From Cucumis sativus (taxonomy: Eukaryota > Streptophyta > Magnoliopsida > Cucurbitales > Cucurbitaceae), in the NCBI RefSeq assembly GCF_000004075.3, contig NC_026659.2, positions 620,001-684,000 on the forward strand: a stretch of 64,000 nucleotides of DNA, in the 5' to 3' direction. The notes beneath the pieces were generated by a model. It did no database searches, had not been told where the DNA came from, and was given only the letters and a program-made list of their open reading frames with translations. The position numbers and the translations under genes were made by a program. This document shows positions 63,001 to 64,000 of this stretch, piece after piece (positions within the stretch are counted from its first letter, which is position 1; each line of letters starts with the position of its first letter).

Positions 63001-64000
63001 ATGATTGAAAAAAAATTGAAAATTAAGAACCAAATCTAGACTTTTAAGAACATTACATGTGACAATAAAATAGTAATGAAATTTCTTTTAAATAAAATAA
63101 TATTCAATTCACAACTTAAACATAACTTAGTGGTTAAAAAGTTGAGACCTAATATGAAATGAATAATACTTCTGTTTTAATAAAGTTAAGTTGGAGCTTC
63201 AAACTCTTACCCCCCTATATACTTTAACTTAAAAATATATTAAATAAAAATTCAAAGTATTTAATTGTGAATGATTATTTTCAACTAGTTTAATTATTGA
63301 TCACTTTGTTCATGCCACACTATATAATAATATTTAATCAATACTCCATTTTTAAAATCATAGAAAATGCATATCTTAGAAAATAATTTAACATAGTCTC
63401 TCAAATTTTTCATAAATTTTCCAATAATAAATATCTATATTTTAAAAAAGTATACAACTTTTTTGCCCATAAATTACTAATCTACCTATCTATTATGTTG
63501 TTTAAAACCTAATAAACATAAACTTAAAATATAAAAAGTAAGGAGAGATTTTAAATATACGATTATTTTATTCAACTAAGTACAATATCTGGATTGAACT
63601 ACATTTAAAATTAACAAAAACGAAACAAAACGAGAGAAATTGATAATAATTATATAGATAAGAAGCCAAGTCAAGAAGAAAAAGAAAAAACTGTGAAATC
63701 AATAATTTTATAAACAAGAAAATTGATAATACATAAACATCAATTTTGTGAAGTCAACTATGAAATAAATAAGTTGAAGGTAGAAACTATTATTTCAAAA
63801 TTTCAAATACGAAAGACATAGAGAAATTATATAATTTAAAAGAGAGAGAGAGGAAATGGGTACAGAATTTATGCGCTGTCAAATTAGATTTTATTAATTG
63901 AAAATGAAAGAATAGTAAAGAGAAGAAAAAAAAGGATATATAGTGGTGGAATTTTGGAGAGGGGGAAAGTAAATTTACAATTATCTCCCTCACTCTCTAT

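Larger units (their letters stand above)
59516..64000. other. AT-rich intergenic DNA to the right edge
   Basis: No protein gene is supported. The open frames at 59682-59900 and 63790-63993 are products of the GA/CT repeat and low-complexity sequence. An AT microsatellite lies near 62948-62965. A gene could start beyond the right edge. Confidence 0.45.

Noticed and set aside
1-64000. CRISPR arrays, bacterial operons, rRNA genes
   Set aside because: No regularly spaced repeats or rRNA sequence seen; the window is plant nuclear DNA.

Overview
This is a stretch of AT-rich plant nuclear DNA. The evidence is intron-containing genes with GT-AG junctions, a tRNA-Met(CAU) with the short intron typical of plants, long AT-rich intergenic DNA and small non-autonomous repeats. 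The protein repertoire is dicot. A DUF1985-type transposon-related gene and the MITE-like repeats suggest a cucurbit (Cucumis-like) genome; that placement is an inference, because no species marker was seen. Exon models were built by hand from splice signals and reading-frame continuity. All chosen exons join in frame, but no transcript data were available.

Left part (1-28 kb, gene-rich): a TRIM/LTR-like repeat and a MITE; a nine-exon DYAD/SWITCH1/AMEIOTIC1 meiosis gene (+, 3127-8372); an eleven-exon 8-amino-7-oxononanoate synthase (BIOF) of biotin synthesis (-, 9253-16019) with a peroxisomal-type C-terminus; a secreted PLAT-domain stress protein (+, 16841-17981); an unrecognised four-exon gene for a putative tail-anchored protein (-, 19755-21732); an intact DUF1985-like gene without a Ulp1 protease domain (+, 22722-24551); and a short member of the basic proline-rich 'YDWL-TPP-TPLFPSLEME' family (+, 26156-27932).

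Middle part (28-41 kb): about 13 kb of AT-rich DNA in which no gene could be supported, leading into the promoter of an aquaporin pair.

Right part (41-64 kb): NIP5;1, a boric-acid channel gene (41331-45091), whose leader carries two AUG-UAA minimal uORFs, the element known in Arabidopsis to couple boron level to ribosome stalling and mRNA decay. Here the element sits in a locally duplicated leader segment. A tandem NIP5;1 paralogue follows (47481-49820) with an intact channel core but a replaced, shortened N-terminus that lacks the TPG repeats and has no AUG-UAA just upstream. Next is a two-exon non-RD receptor-like cytoplasmic kinase resembling At1g33260 (-, 51675-53063), then mostly empty DNA with one intron-containing elongator tRNA-Met gene (-, 59432-59515).

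The genes look like independent plant transcription units (meiosis, biotin synthesis, boron transport, kinase signalling), not a functional cluster. The most interesting signal is the NIP5;1 pair and the duplicated boron-responsive uORF block.
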